DNA of 26,396 nt from Streptomyces albus subsp. albus (GTDB lineage: Bacteria; Actinomycetota; Actinomycetes; Streptomycetales; Streptomycetaceae): contig NZ_JODR01000043.1 in assembly GCF_000725885.1 (NCBI RefSeq), positions 1 to 26,396 on the forward strand, given 5' to 3'. Under the pieces are notes generated by a model. That model searched no databases. It worked only from the letters and a program-made list of their open reading frames with translations, and was not told the origin of the DNA. Positions 14,884 to 23,176 of the stretch are shown in pieces. Position 1 is the first letter of the stretch. Every line of letters begins with the position of its first letter. The position numbers were made by a program, and so were the translations under genes.

Positions 14884-15005
14884 TGCGGCGGCACCACGCC
14901 ACGGGCCTCCGGTCCGGCCGGCGGACGCACGCCTGATGCGCCCGGCCGGTCCGGTCGGCGGAACACCCCTTGACGGGCTCGGCCTGGCTGTCGGCTAACA
15001 CCCGA

Positions 15006-15038
15006 CACGGCCGGCCTGCCGGCTGTCAGGCGGCCGTG
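15006..15038. terminator. Hairpin at the convergent end of the LysR-like and SPFH genes
   Basis: CACGGCC plus GCCTG (15006-15018, one bulged G) pairs with CAGGC plus GGCCGTG (15027-15038), with an 8-nt loop. It overlaps the SPFH stop codon. Confidence 0.5.
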
Positions 15039-16123
15039 CCGTGGTGGCGCCGCCTGTGGTGCCCCTCCGCGGAGTCGGCTGCCCCGGAAGCCGGCGGGCT
15101 CTCCTCGGCGGGGCGGCCGGTATCACCCGTGGGCAGGCCCGTCACCTGCAACTCCGGCAGCGTCAGCGCCGGGTCCCGCAGTGCGCTGGCCAGGTCCGGG
15201 GGCAGGCTGCCCATGGCCGACGGCTCCCCTGCGTGCTCAGGGCGGGGCTCCCAGGCCGCGGGCCGGAAGGTGAGCGCGACATCCTCGTCCCGGGCCTGCT
15301 CCCGCCCGCCCGCGCCGGCCGGTTCCGCCGCGTCCGACCGAGGCGGCCCCTCCATGGATTCGGGCTGCTGCGCGCGCTCCAGGAAGCGCAGCAGCTCGAC
15401 CGGGAAGGGAAGCACCAGGGTGGAGTTCTTCTCCGCGGCGACGGCGGTGATGGTCTGGAGCAGCCGCAGTTGCAGCGCTGCCGGCTGGACGGACATCTGC
15501 CGGGCCGCGTCCGCGAGCCGCTTGGACGCCTGGAGTTCCGCGTCCGCGTTGATGACACGTGCGCGGCGCTCCCGGTGTGCCTCGGCCTGCCGGGCCATGG
15601 AGCGTTTCATGGTGTCGGGCAGGGAAACGTCCTTGATCTCCACCCGGTCGATCTGCACACCCCAGTCGACGGCCGGGCTGTCGATCATCAGCTCCAGGCC
15701 CTGATTGAGTTTCTCGCGGTTGGAGAGGAGGTCGTCCAGGTCGCTCTTCCCGATGATCGACCGCAACGAGGTCTGGGCCATCTGGGAGACGGCGAACTGG
15801 TAGTCCTCGACCCGGACCACCGCGTCTGCCGCGCTCACCACCTTGAAGTAGACGACCGCGTCCACGCGCACCGTCACGTTGTCCCGGGTGATGCCCTCCT
15901 GGGCCGGTACGGGCATGGTGACGATCTGCATGTTCACTTTGCGGAGTCGGTCGATGAACGGAACGATCAGCGTCAGTCCTGGCCGTCGCACGTCCCGGTG
16001 CAGCCGTCCCAGCCGCAGGACGACGCCCCGCTCGTACTGCTTGATGATGCGGGCCGACGACATGACGAGGACAGCCGCGAGTGCGGCGAGGACGACGATG
16101 ACGGTTATCACTGCTTCGGTCAT
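15026..16123 (-). CDS. SPFH/Band 7 (slipin/stomatin-like) membrane protein
   Basis: This is a 365-residue protein starting MTEAVITV. The start at 16123 is preferred over 16153 because a -10-like TACCCT lies just before 16153, putting 16153 near the transcription start. A single N-terminal transmembrane helix (residues about 4-25) is followed by the Band 7 domain (QYERGVVLRLGRL, RRPGLTLIVPFIDRL, TRDNVTVRVDAVVYFKV, SLRSIIGKSDLDDLLSNRE, GVQIDRVEIKDVSLP). Next comes an Ala/Glu/Arg-rich coiled coil (RQAEAHRERRARVINADAE). The C-terminal 110 residues are a Pro/Ala/Glu-rich unstructured tail ending in a His/Arg cluster. Stomatin-like proteins form oligomeric membrane scaffolds. The usual NfeD partner gene is not adjacent. 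Confidence 0.92.
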   Translation of the reverse strand: MTEAVITVIVVLAALAAVLVMSSARIIKQYERGVVLRLGRLHRDVRRPGLTLIVPFIDRLRKVNMQIVTMPVPAQEGITRDNVTVRVDAVVYFKVVSAADAVVRVEDYQFAVSQMAQTSLRSIIGKSDLDDLLSNREKLNQGLELMIDSPAVDWGVQIDRVEIKDVSLPDTMKRSMARQAEAHRERRARVINADAELQASKRLADAARQMSVQPAALQLRLLQTITAVAAEKNSTLVLPFPVELLRFLERAQQPESMEGPPRSDAAEPAGAGGREQARDEDVALTFRPAAWEPRPEHAGEPSAMGSLPPDLASALRDPALTLPELQVTGLPTGDTGRPAEESPPASGAADSAEGHHRRRHHGTAA

Positions 16124-16225
16124 CTCGGCACCTACCGTCCTTAACCGGTCCATTCAGGGTAGATCCGGACGGGTCAGTGGTGCGAGTGGGTCGCTGACGC
16201 ACGCGCTGGTGCGCCGACGCGGGGT

Positions 16226-16255
16226 TCCGCCCCGGGCTCGCGCGCCCGGGGCGGA
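16226..16255. terminator. Strong hairpin terminator after the lipoprotein gene
   Basis: TCCGCCCCGGGC (16226-16237) is perfectly complementary to GCCCGGGGCGGA (16244-16255), with a 6-nt loop TCGCGC. It lies 10 nt past the stop codon of the minus-strand lipoprotein gene. Confidence 0.75.
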
Positions 16256-16264
16256 CTCCGGCGC

Positions 16265-16990
16265 TCAGTCGGGGAGCTTGGCGAGCTGTGCGCGGATCAC
16301 CTCTGGGTCGGGGGCCGTCTTCTCCTGGTCGACCAGGTTCGTGCCGAAGAAGACCGCGAGCGTGGACCCGGAGCGGACGACGGTGAACGTCAGCGGCATC
16401 AACTCGCCGTCCATGGTGCCCTTCATGCGGTAGGACACGCCCTCGTCGCCCTGCTCCGGGTCCGGGAGCGCGACGACGTTCTCGTATTTGCCGACGTCGT
16501 CCCGGAACCCGTCGCCGCACTTCTTCACGGCGGTCCGTACATCGTCGATGACCCTGGCCGCGTCCCCGCTCTCGTGCCCCATCAGGCTGATGGAGGTGAC
16601 CAGGCCGTCCTTGCTGCTGGCCGTGATGGCTCCGCGGGACTTCGGTGCGGGCTCGGAGGTGTGCGCGGCCATGTGCACCAGGGGGGTGCAGACCGCGGGC
16701 TTCGCATCGGGGCCGGCCAGGGCGAGCCGCGCGGCGGCCTCGTCCCCGGGGACCGGTTCGACGTCGAGCCCCTTGACGTCGCCGTTGCGCAGCAGCGCTT
16801 TCTTCACCGCTGCCTTGCCCAGCGGCGGCTGGGAGGCGTCCTTTGCCGGTGCGGAGGAGGTTTTGCCGCCTCTGCCGTCGCCGGTGTCCTTCTTCGGGGT
16901 GTCCTCACCGGACGAACACCCCACGAGCATGACGGCGGCGAGAGGCGGCAGGGCTGCCGTGAGGAGGGTCTTGCGCAGCTTGTGGAGCAC
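16265..16990 (-). CDS. Putative secreted lipoprotein
   Basis: The 241-residue protein has a lipoprotein signal peptide: basic start MLHKLRK, hydrophobic core, and lipobox LVGC with Cys25. A Ser/Lys/Asp-rich linker follows. The mature domain resembles sensor- or LpqN-like actinobacterial lipoproteins in layout (GITASSKDG-type strand, a Cys in VKKCGD, and a TFTVVRSGSTLAVFFGTN strand near the end). I cannot assign a family with confidence. GTG at 16990 is preceded by GGAAGGA. The gene is monocistronic: a strong hairpin follows, and an AT-rich promoter island lies upstream at about 17076-17104. It is probably anchored on the outer face of the membrane. Confidence 0.85.
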   Translation of the reverse strand: MLHKLRKTLLTAALPPLAAVMLVGCSSGEDTPKKDTGDGRGGKTSSAPAKDASQPPLGKAAVKKALLRNGDVKGLDVEPVPGDEAAARLALAGPDAKPAVCTPLVHMAAHTSEPAPKSRGAITASSKDGLVTSISLMGHESGDAARVIDDVRTAVKKCGDGFRDDVGKYENVVALPDPEQGDEGVSYRMKGTMDGELMPLTFTVVRSGSTLAVFFGTNLVDQEKTAPDPEVIRAQLAKLPD

Positions 16991-17075
16991 GTCGGTGTCC
17001 TTCCGGTCAGCCCCCGACCACTTCGGGTGACCAGGTGACCGGTATGGGGCCCTGGAAGTTGCCCTTCAAGAGTGC

Positions 17076-17104
17076 ACAAAATTATGACAAAAATATTAAG
17101 AAAA
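17076..17104 (-). promoter_or_regulatory. AT-rich promoter island upstream of the lipoprotein gene
   Basis: This is the most AT-rich stretch in the window, nearly 30 bp with few G or C. On the minus strand it contains CATAAT (17081-17086), a good -10 candidate, leaving a leader of about 85 nt to the lipoprotein start. No clear -35 was recognised. Confidence 0.4.
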
Positions 17105-17146
17105 CGCTCGCCCTGTCGTCGGCCCCGTTCAGCGGTGTCGGCTGCG

Positions 17147-17545
17147 TCAGGCGCTGTCCCGCCGGCTGCGGATCCGCATGCCGGGGCGGCGCCGGTGGAC
17201 GGTCAGGTAGGACAGTCCGTCGTCGCCCGCGCTGATACTGCGGGCCGTACCGCGCGGAAGCCAGGTGAGGCAGCCCGGCGCGAGGGACTGCGGTCCGGCT
17301 TCCGAGTCGAGCGTTCCCTCACCGGCCACGACGACCAGCAGGACGTCGACCTCCGGTTCGACATGGGTGTCGACCCGGCCCTCCGGCGGGATGCGCACGA
17401 GATTGGCGTCGAGCTGCCGCCCGGACTCCGCCAGCCGCCAGACGGCCCCGGCCGGCGCGGACTCCGCGGTGGCCAGTGAGGCGATGTCGCACAACACCCG
17501 CGGAACGGAAGCCGGGTCGAGGGGACCGGTGTGGGGGTCAGTCAC
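17147..17545 (-). CDS. Cupin-fold protein with degenerate metal site
   Basis: This is a small single-domain cupin of about 132 residues if the GTG at 17545 is the start (no clear ribosome site, so the start is uncertain). The beta-barrel pattern is visible in RIPPEGRVDTHVEPEVDVLLVVVAGEGTL, split here only by description, and SLAPGCLTWLPRGTARSISAG. The first cupin motif has one His (DTHVEPEVD) instead of HxH, and the second motif (PRGTARSIS) lacks its His. Metal binding is therefore doubtful. The gene is divergent from the NsrR-like regulator across 170 bp, with an operator-like repeat near the regulator. It could be an NsrR target. The function is unknown. Confidence 0.75.
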   Translation of the reverse strand: MTDPHTGPLDPASVPRVLCDIASLATAESAPAGAVWRLAESGRQLDANLVRIPPEGRVDTHVEPEVDVLLVVVAGEGTLDSEAGPQSLAPGCLTWLPRGTARSISAGDDGLSYLTVHRRRPGMRIRSRRDSA

Positions 17546-17687
17546 TGGGGTATCACCGTCCGATGCGCGCCTGCTGCCGGGGGTTGCCTGCGGGTGGGCG
17601 GCCTGTCGCGACGTACTGTGCCTCGTGGCCGAGGGGACGGGAAGTGAGGCACGCCACACCGCCCGCCGCCGCACCCAAATAGGAATC

Positions 17688-17709
17688 TAACATGCGCATT
17701 TGTTAACGT
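17688..17709 (+). promoter_or_regulatory. Candidate NsrR operator overlapping a leaderless -10
   Basis: TAACA (17688-17692) and TGTTA (17701-17705) form an inverted repeat around TGCGCATT, an AT-rich dyad similar in style to known NsrR sites. TAACGT (17704-17709) could be the -10 box, ending 6 nt before the regulator's GTG. Binding would block its own promoter. Confidence 0.55.
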
Positions 17710-17715
17710 CCTGCC

Positions 17716-18159
17716 GTGCGGCTCACGAAGTTCACCGACCTGGCGTTGCGGGCCGTCATGCGTCTCGCCGTCTCCGAGCAGGCCGGCCCGCTGACCACCC
17801 GTCAGGTGGCCGAGGCCATGGAAGTGCCCTACGCCCACATGGCCAAGGCGGTCACCCGCCTCCAGCACCTCGGCGTACTGGAGGCACGTCGCGGTCGCGG
17901 CGGCGGACTCGGGCTCACCGGGCCCGGCCGGCGCGCCTCCGTCGGCTGGCTGGTACGGGAGTTGGAAGGGGGCGGCGAGGTCGTAGCCTGCGACGGCGAC
18001 CCACCGTGCCCGCTCAACGGCGCCTGCCGGCTGCGTCACGCCCTGCGCGACGCACAGGAGGCCTTCTACGCGGCGCTCGACCCGCTGACGGTGAACGATC
18101 TGGTGGCCTCACCCACCGGGCCGGTGCTGGTCGGACTGGTCGGCCGCCGGCCCGCATGA
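17716..18159 (+). CDS. nsrR: Rrf2-family regulator, NsrR-type nitric oxide sensor
   Basis: This 147-residue Rrf2 protein has a winged helix at the N terminus (MRLTKFTDLALRAVMRLA, then TTRQVAEAMEVPYAHMAKAV and GGGLGL for the wing). The Fe-S motif is Cys92-x5-Cys98-x5-Cys104. That spacing, and Asp8 near the N terminus, match S. coelicolor NsrR as I recall it, whose [4Fe-4S] cluster is held by three Cys and Asp8 and is destroyed by NO. It should repress NO-response genes. GTG at 17716 lacks a Shine-Dalgarno site and follows a TAACGT -10 by 6 nt. A membrane protein gene lies 49 bp downstream. The usual partner hmp (flavohaemoglobin) is not in the window. Confidence 0.88.
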   Translation: MRLTKFTDLALRAVMRLAVSEQAGPLTTRQVAEAMEVPYAHMAKAVTRLQHLGVLEARRGRGGGLGLTGPGRRASVGWLVRELEGGGEVVACDGDPPCPLNGACRLRHALRDAQEAFYAALDPLTVNDLVASPTGPVLVGLVGRRPA

Positions 18160-18208
18160 CCGACCGGCGCCGGGCCGGTGCGGCACGACGCGAACGGAAG
18201 GGCATGCC

Positions 18209-18640
18209 ATGAACGCCGCCTCAGCCGCCGTGGCCACGGCACTCACCTTCGTCTGGCTCGGCATGGTGCTGGCGATCTCCTTCCTGGAAGCGCCGCTGAA
18301 ATTCCGGGCCCCGGGTGTGACGACACCCATCGGCCTGGGCATCGGCCGCCTCGTCTTCCGGGCGCTCAACCGCGTCGAGACGGTGCTCGCCCTCGCGGTG
18401 ATCGCCGCGGTCGCCACCGGCGCACCGCCCCTGCGTGTCGGGGTGCTCACCGCCGTCACCGCGCTGCTCCTCGCGGCCCAGCTCACGCTCGTCCGGCCCC
18501 GCCTCAACCGCCGCTCCGACCGCGTCCTGGCGGGCGAGACCCTCCCGCGCTCCCGCGCCCATCTGGTCTACATCGTCGCGGAATCCCTCAAGGCCCTGGC
18601 GCTTCTTGCGCTCGGCATCAGCATTCTGACCGCCCGTTAG
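18209..18640 (+). CDS. Small integral membrane protein, about four helices
   Basis: This is a 143-residue hydrophobic protein. Predicted membrane segments by eye lie at about 5-27, 58-75, 80-97 and 118-140. A conserved-looking charged loop, FLEAPLKFRAPGVT, follows the first helix, and RPRLNRRSDRVL lies between helices 3 and 4. GGAAGGG precedes the ATG. It is 49 bp downstream of nsrR on the same strand, so it is probably co-transcribed and may be a nitrosative-stress gene. I do not recognise a functional family. Confidence 0.82.
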   Translation: MNAASAAVATALTFVWLGMVLAISFLEAPLKFRAPGVTTPIGLGIGRLVFRALNRVETVLALAVIAAVATGAPPLRVGVLTAVTALLLAAQLTLVRPRLNRRSDRVLAGETLPRSRAHLVYIVAESLKALALLALGISILTAR

Positions 18641-18652
18641 TGTGCGAGGGCC

Positions 18653-18699
18653 GGTGCCGCACCCGGGCCGGTCCGGCAGGGCGCCGCCGGCCCGGCACC
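18653..18699. terminator. Bidirectional terminator between convergent genes
   Basis: GGTGCC (18653-18658) and GGGCCGG (18665-18671) pair with CCGGCCC (18687-18693) and GGCACC (18694-18699), with a 6-nt bulge on the left arm. It sits in the gap between the membrane protein gene and the minus-strand tetR. Confidence 0.55.
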
Positions 18700-18754
18700 A
18701 GCGCGGCGGGGGAGCGCGCCCGGCGAGGACGCGGGCCGCGACGAGGAGTGCGGG

Positions 18755-19330
18755 TCAGCGCGTGGAGGGGGACAGTATGCCGTCCATCGTCAGCGACATG
18801 AGCCGTTCCGCCTGTTCCGCGGGCAGGTGTCCCCGGACCCAGGCGACGGCGCTCATCAGCGCGAAGATGTCCGCGCCCGTCACCTCACGGCGCAGGGCCC
18901 CGTCCGCGCGGGCGCTGGCGAGCAGTTCACCGCTGAGGACGATCAACTCCCGGCAGCATGTGTGCAGTTCGGACTCCTGGTCGCACAGCCCCTCCGCCAG
19001 GACGGCGGCCAGTCCCCGGTAGGCGGTGGCGTGCTCGACCATCGCGTCCACCCACCGGGCCAGCGCCCGTCCCGGCTCCGGCCCGGCGAGCAGTTCCCGG
19101 CCGCGTGCGAACAGCGCCTCGTTGCGCTCCCGCAGCAGAGCGCCGATGAGGGCGCGCCGGCTGGGGAAATGCCCGTACAGCGTGCCGATCGCGACCCCCG
19201 CCCGCCGGGCGATGCGCTCCAGGGACGCGTCCGTGCCCTCCTGGCGGAAGACCGCGTCCGCTTCGGCGAGCAAACGATCGCGGTTGCGCTGCGCGTCGGC
19301 GCGCGGCCGGCGACGCCGGGACTCGGTCAT
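18755..19330 (-). CDS. TetR-family transcriptional repressor
   Basis: This is a 191-residue TetR protein. The N-terminal DNA-binding domain is clear (RNRDRLLAEADAVFRQEG, then LERIARRAGVAIGTLYGHFPSRRALIGALL, with the canonical GTLYxHFPSRxAL helix). The helical ligand domain carries a CDQESELHTCC segment with three cysteines. AGGGAGAG precedes the ATG at 19330; an extended start at 19396 has no such site. It is downstream of, and in the same direction as, the cyclase gene, separated by 229 bp with its own likely promoter (an AT-rich spot at 19422-19435). It probably controls the neighbouring cyclase operon, itself, or both. Confidence 0.93.
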   Translation of the reverse strand: MTESRRRRPRADAQRNRDRLLAEADAVFRQEGTDASLERIARRAGVAIGTLYGHFPSRRALIGALLRERNEALFARGRELLAGPEPGRALARWVDAMVEHATAYRGLAAVLAEGLCDQESELHTCCRELIVLSGELLASARADGALRREVTGADIFALMSAVAWVRGHLPAEQAERLMSLTMDGILSPSTR

Positions 19331-19559
19331 CTCTCTCCCTGCTCCCCTCGCGGCGGCGAGGTTCCTCGATTCCGTGCGTCCGGGTGCCCTGCACACCGGG
19401 GCCCCGGTCTTCCACGAGGAACCTATAAATGATCTTGCTCCGCGACGCCACCGGCTCCCGGAACCGGGCCCCTCCTCGCGCCCTGCCGCACAGCCCGCCG
19501 CCGGCGCGGATGCCGTGCGGGACGTGCCGCGCGGTGCCGGGCTCGGAGCACGGTGAGGC

Positions 19560-20531
19560 TCATTTGACGGCGATCGGATTGACGGGGGAGCCGACCGCCC
19601 CGGTGACGGGCAGCGGGGCCGCGGTGAGCCAGAATTCGTACACGCCGTCGTCGGCGCAGTCCGCGGCGAGCGCCTCCGGGTCCCACATCTCGCCGATGAG
19701 CAGGCCGATGTGCGGGATGGCGACCTGGTGCAGCGGCTGGAACGCGCCGTCGAACTCGTTCGGTCTCACCTCGAAGCCCCAGGTGTCGGTGGCGATCGCG
19801 GCGATCTCACTGCGGTGCAGCCAGCCCGCCGTGGTGAACGACAGCCCCGGTGCGGGCCCGCCCGCGTACTCGCCCCACCCCTCGCGCCGGGCGCGGGCCA
19901 GCTGCCCGGTGCGGACGACGACGAGATCGCCGCGGCCCACGCGCACGCCGTGCTCCCGTGCGGTGCGGACCAGATGATCCTCCGTCACGGCGAACCCGTC
20001 CGGGAGCTCACCCCGCTCCCCGCCCAGGACGCGGCCCACGTCGAGCAGGACACCGCGCCCCGCCACGTACGGGGCCATGTGCTCGATCCCGGTGACGAGA
20101 TCGCCCTCCGAGGTGACGGTCTTCTCCGCGGCCCGGCCGTTCCACGCCCTGCCGTGGTCGAAGATGTGGCCGAGCCCGTCCCACTGGGTGGAGCACTGGA
20201 GCGGCATGGTGATCATGTCGTCGGCGCCGCCGAGCCCGTGGGGGAACCCCTGGGAGCCCAGCGCAGCGTCGGTACCGGTGTCCAGCATGGTGTGCACCGG
20301 ATTGGTGCGCCGTCGCCAGCCCCGCTGCGGGCCGTTCATGTCGAAGCGCTGCGAGAGGGAGAAACTCGCGCCCCGTTTGACGAGAGCGGCACCCTCGCAC
20401 CGTTTGGCCGCGTCCAGGAAGTTGAGCGTGCCCAGCACGTCGTCGGTACCCCAGCGACCCCAGTTGGAGCAGGCGGCGGCTGCTTCGGCGATCGCGCCCT
20501 CCGGGTCCTCCGGGTCGACGGAGGGGCTCAC
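19560..20531 (-). CDS. Cyclase-family metal-dependent hydrolase (kynurenine formamidase-like)
   Basis: This is a 323-residue member of the cyclase family (PF04199), which includes kynurenine formamidase and isatin hydrolase. GTG at 20531 is chosen because GAGGAG precedes it and because it overlaps the stop of a small upstream ORF by 4 bases. The metal-site motif is STQWDGLGHIFDHG (114-127), the variant of HxGTHxDxxxH common in the longer members. Other family blocks are NFLDAAKR, GRGVLLDVGRVLG, GDLVVVRTGQL, GLSFTTAGWLH and PLHQVAIPHIGLLIGEMWD. The substrate is probably a cyclic or acyl amide or a lactone-like compound, not decidable here. The TetR gene follows. Confidence 0.9.
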   Translation of the reverse strand: MSPSVDPEDPEGAIAEAAAACSNWGRWGTDDVLGTLNFLDAAKRCEGAALVKRGASFSLSQRFDMNGPQRGWRRRTNPVHTMLDTGTDAALGSQGFPHGLGGADDMITMPLQCSTQWDGLGHIFDHGRAWNGRAAEKTVTSEGDLVTGIEHMAPYVAGRGVLLDVGRVLGGERGELPDGFAVTEDHLVRTAREHGVRVGRGDLVVVRTGQLARARREGWGEYAGGPAPGLSFTTAGWLHRSEIAAIATDTWGFEVRPNEFDGAFQPLHQVAIPHIGLLIGEMWDPEALAADCADDGVYEFWLTAAPLPVTGAVGSPVNPIAVK

Positions 20532-20701
20532 GACGGCTCCTCGGCGCGCTTCGCACGCCGGGACGCGAGCCGTGTGACCGGGGCGTGCGCGGGGCGGCCC
20601 CGCGAGAGTCCGGAGGCGGGAAGCGGGGGGCCGTCCGGTACGGAGAGCGAGGTGAGGGCGGAGAGGCCGGCGAAGGGCGGGAGTGGGGGTGCGTGTTCCA
20701 C
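20528..20701 (-). CDS. Small 57-residue ORF translationally coupled to the cyclase gene
   Basis: GTG at 20701 is preceded by a strong AGGAGGA (20709-20715 on the plus strand) at good spacing. The frame encodes MEHAPPLPPF, then a Pro/Leu/Ser-rich centre and a basic tail (RLASRRAKRAEEPS). Its TGA overlaps the cyclase GTG in a GTGA junction, a hallmark of translational coupling. There is no known motif. It may be a true small protein or a leader peptide setting cyclase translation. Its ribosome site is the best in the operon, which argues that it is translated. Confidence 0.6.
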   Translation of the reverse strand: MEHAPPLPPFAGLSALTSLSVPDGPPLPASGLSRGRPAHAPVTRLASRRAKRAEEPS

Positions 20702-21058
20702 GAGCAAGTCCTCCTGATGGATCGGTACTTACTCTCACCCGCCCGGCCGGGATGTGAAAAATCGATCCTATGGAAAAACTCCCTCCATCGAGTGAATTTC
20801 CCGGCTCATGGTCACGGCGCCGTCCCGGTCTCCCCGCCCTCGGCCCCGCGCCGGGGCCGCCGGCGCAAGCGCCCCCGTGCCCGCTCCCGGTCCGCTGACC
20901 ACGCTGTGCGCCGTCGGGGAGGCAATGGGCCGAAACGATTGCACTGAAAAGGTGAGCCACCCGCACCACCGCCGCCCGAATGGGTACACGTGTGCAACCC
21001 GACTTCTGTCCGGCGGCGCGGAGCGAGCGCCCTTGAGCGGCGAAGGAAACCGAGAGCA
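20702..21058. promoter_or_regulatory. 357-bp divergent region between the cyclase operon and catalase
   Basis: No further gene is seen. An AT-richer patch at 20755-20800 contains an imperfect dyad (TCGAT at 20762-20766 and ATCGA at 20787-20791, with TGGA/TCC between). It also has ATCCTA at 20765-20770, which is TAGGAT on the minus strand, a possible -10 for the small ORF and cyclase. A TTCCACGAGCAAG element (20696-20708) resembles one upstream of tetR. Toward catalase, a purine-rich GAAGGAAACCGAGAG precedes the start. Confidence 0.4.
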
Positions 21059-22717
21059 GTGACAGACGTAGCGAGCCAGGGCCCCACGCCCGGCGACGAC
21101 CGCCCGGTGCTCACCAACCGACAGGGCCACAAGGTCTACGACAACCAGAACCAGCGCACGGTCGGCGCCCGAGGACCGGCCACACTGGAGAACTATCAGT
21201 TCCTGGAGAAGATCAGCCACTTCGACCGGGAACGCATCCCCGAACGGGTGGTCCACGCCCGCGGCGTCACCGCGTACGGCTACTTCGAGAGCTACGGGGC
21301 CTGGGGCGAGGAACCCATCGACCGCTACACCCGGGCGAAGCTCTTCCAGGAGCGCGGCAAACGCACCGAGGTGGCCGTACGGTTCTCCACCGTCATCGGC
21401 GGCCGGGACTCCTCCGAGGCGGCGCGCGACCCGCGCGGGTTCGCGGTGAAGTTCTACACGGAGGAGGGCAACTGGGACCTGGTCGGCAACAACCTGGGCG
21501 TGTTCTTCATCCGGGACGCCATCAAGTTCCCCGATGTCATCCACGCCCTCAAGCCCGACCCCGTCTCGCACGAGCAGAAGCCGGCCCGCATCTTCGACTT
21601 CATGTCGCAGACGCCGGAGTCCATGCACATGCTCGTCAACCTCTTCAGCCCCCGCGGCATCCCCGCCGACTACCGGCACATGCAGGGCTTCGGCGTGAAC
21701 ACCTACAAATGGGTGAACAACGACGGGAAGACCGTCCTGGTCAAGTACCACTGGATGTCCAAGCAGGGCGTGCGCAGCATGACGGAGGAGGACGCCGCCG
21801 CGGTCCAGGCCGGAGACCTGGGCCACGCCACCAAGGACCTCTACGAGGCGATCCGGCGCGGCGATTACCCCGAGTGGGAACTGCTGGTCCAGATGATGGA
21901 CGACCACGACCATCCCGAGCTGGACTTCGACCCCCTCGACGACACGAAGACCTGGCCGGAGCAGGAGTTCCCGCCCAAGCCGGTGGGCCGCCTCGTCCTG
22001 GACCGTACGGTGGGGAACTACTTCGCCGAGAACGAGCAGATCTCCTTCGGCACCGGCGTCCTCGTCGACGGCCTGGACTTCTCCGACGACAAGATGCTCG
22101 TCGGCCGGACGTTCTCCTACAGCGACACCCAGCGCTACCGGGTCGGCCCCAACTACCTCCAGCTCCCCGTCAACCGCGCCAAGAACGCGACCGTGCACAC
22201 CAACCAGCGCGACGGTCTGATGACGTATGAGCAGGACCCGCACGGCGGGGACCCGGAGGTCAACTACGAGCCGTCGATCACGGGCGGACTGCACGAGGCC
22301 CAGTACCCCACCCACGACGAGCAGGGCCCCGAGATCCGGGGCCGGGTCACCCGCAAACGCATCCCGCGCACCAACGACTACCTCCAAGCGGGCCAGCGCT
22401 ACCGCCTCATGGAGGACTGGGAGCGCGACGACCTCGTCAAGAACTTCGTCACCCTCATCTCCCAGGCGGACCGCGCCGTCCAGGAGCGGATGGTGTGGCA
22501 CTTCCTGCTGGTCGAGAACGAACTCGGCCTCCGGGTCGGCGAAGGGCTCGGCATCGGCCCGCAGGACGTCTCCCACCTCGAACCGCTGCCCGGCCAGACC
22601 CTCACGGACGAGGACCGGGAGCGGCTGGCCAACCTCGGCAACAACCCGCCCCGGGACGTCACCGGCCTCACCATGACCCACTGCGTCCCCGACGAACGGC
22701 ACGTCGTCACGTTCTGA
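21059..22717 (+). CDS. Monofunctional haem catalase
   Basis: This 552-residue catalase disproportionates hydrogen peroxide in the cytoplasm. GTG at 21059 follows a purine-rich GGAAACCGAGAG. Expected residues are present: catalytic His66 in [13 protein letters not shown], Asn144/145 in [14 protein letters not shown], and proximal haem ligand Tyr354 in [16 protein letters not shown]. The length exceeds the roughly 485-residue core. Extra C-terminal sequence ([20 protein letters not shown] and [18 protein letters not shown]) follows the core, as in some Streptomyces catalases. A strong hairpin ends the transcript. No Fur-type CatR gene is adjacent. The other stress genes to the right (DoxX, pirin, Dps) fit an oxidative-stress neighbourhood. 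Confidence 0.96.
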   Translation: MTDVASQGPTPGDDRPVLTNRQGHKVYDNQNQRTVGARGPATLENYQFLEKISHFDRERIPERVVHARGVTAYGYFESYGAWGEEPIDRYTRAKLFQERGKRTEVAVRFSTVIGGRDSSEAARDPRGFAVKFYTEEGNWDLVGNNLGVFFIRDAIKFPDVIHALKPDPVSHEQKPARIFDFMSQTPESMHMLVNLFSPRGIPADYRHMQGFGVNTYKWVNNDGKTVLVKYHWMSKQGVRSMTEEDAAAVQAGDLGHATKDLYEAIRRGDYPEWELLVQMMDDHDHPELDFDPLDDTKTWPEQEFPPKPVGRLVLDRTVGNYFAENEQISFGTGVLVDGLDFSDDKMLVGRTFSYSDTQRYRVGPNYLQLPVNRAKNATVHTNQRDGLMTYEQDPHGGDPEVNYEPSITGGLHEAQYPTHDEQGPEIRGRVTRKRIPRTNDYLQAGQRYRLMEDWERDDLVKNFVTLISQADRAVQERMVWHFLLVENELGLRVGEGLGIGPQDVSHLEPLPGQTLTDEDRERLANLGNNPPRDVTGLTMTHCVPDERHVVTF

Positions 22718-22744
22718 CCGGGGGCCGCGGCAGCGCCACCGCAC

Positions 22745-22778
22745 GCCAGGACCCCGGCCCCGCCGCCGGGGTCCTGGC
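22745..22778 (+). terminator. Catalase terminator
   Basis: A perfect 13-bp stem is formed by GCCAGGACCCCGG (22745-22757) and CCGGGGTCCTGGC (22766-22778), with an 8-nt loop. It starts 28 nt after the catalase stop. Confidence 0.8.
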
Positions 22779-22870
22779 ACCCGGCCGTCGGGCGGTGACA
22801 GGCGGCGGCCCCTCCGGGCGACGCGACGGAGCAGAGGAGGGGAAGCGGACGGGAGAGGAGAGGAGTGCGT

Positions 22871-23176
22871 ATGGCGGCGCGGAAGCGGTACGCCGTCGCG
22901 GCCTCGGGCCGCTGGTTCGACGAGGACGACGGCCGGCGCCTGCCCGCGGGCGAGGTGCACGCCTGGGAACCGGGCACGAACCAGACCGTCTGCGGCCTCG
23001 CCCTCAGCCGCTCGCAGCTGGCACGCTTCCCCCACGTCGAGTGGCCCGACATCCTGCCCGAGTCCGGGGGAGCCGCCGACCGCGTCCAGCGGGTCTGCCC
23101 CCGCTGCGCCGCTGTCGCCGGCAGGCGGGGACCCGATGCGCGCCCCCGCTGGCACCGCACCGACCCGCGGCCCTGA
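22871..23176 (+). CDS. Small putative zinc-ribbon protein
   Basis: This 101-residue protein starts at ATG 22871, just after a GAGGAGAGGAG stretch (a GTG two codons earlier lies within the spacer). Cys41 in TVCGLALS, a His at 55 and Cys76-Cys79 in VCPRCA could form a zinc site; CGL...CPRC is a recurrent pattern in small actinobacterial proteins. The N-terminal half is charged (GRWFDEDDGRRLPAGEVHAW). It lies after the catalase terminator, so it is probably transcribed separately. The function is unknown. The 212 bp after it, up to the DoxX gene, hold nothing recognisable. Confidence 0.75.
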   Translation: MAARKRYAVAASGRWFDEDDGRRLPAGEVHAWEPGTNQTVCGLALSRSQLARFPHVEWPDILPESGGAADRVQRVCPRCAAVAGRRGPDARPRWHRTDPRP

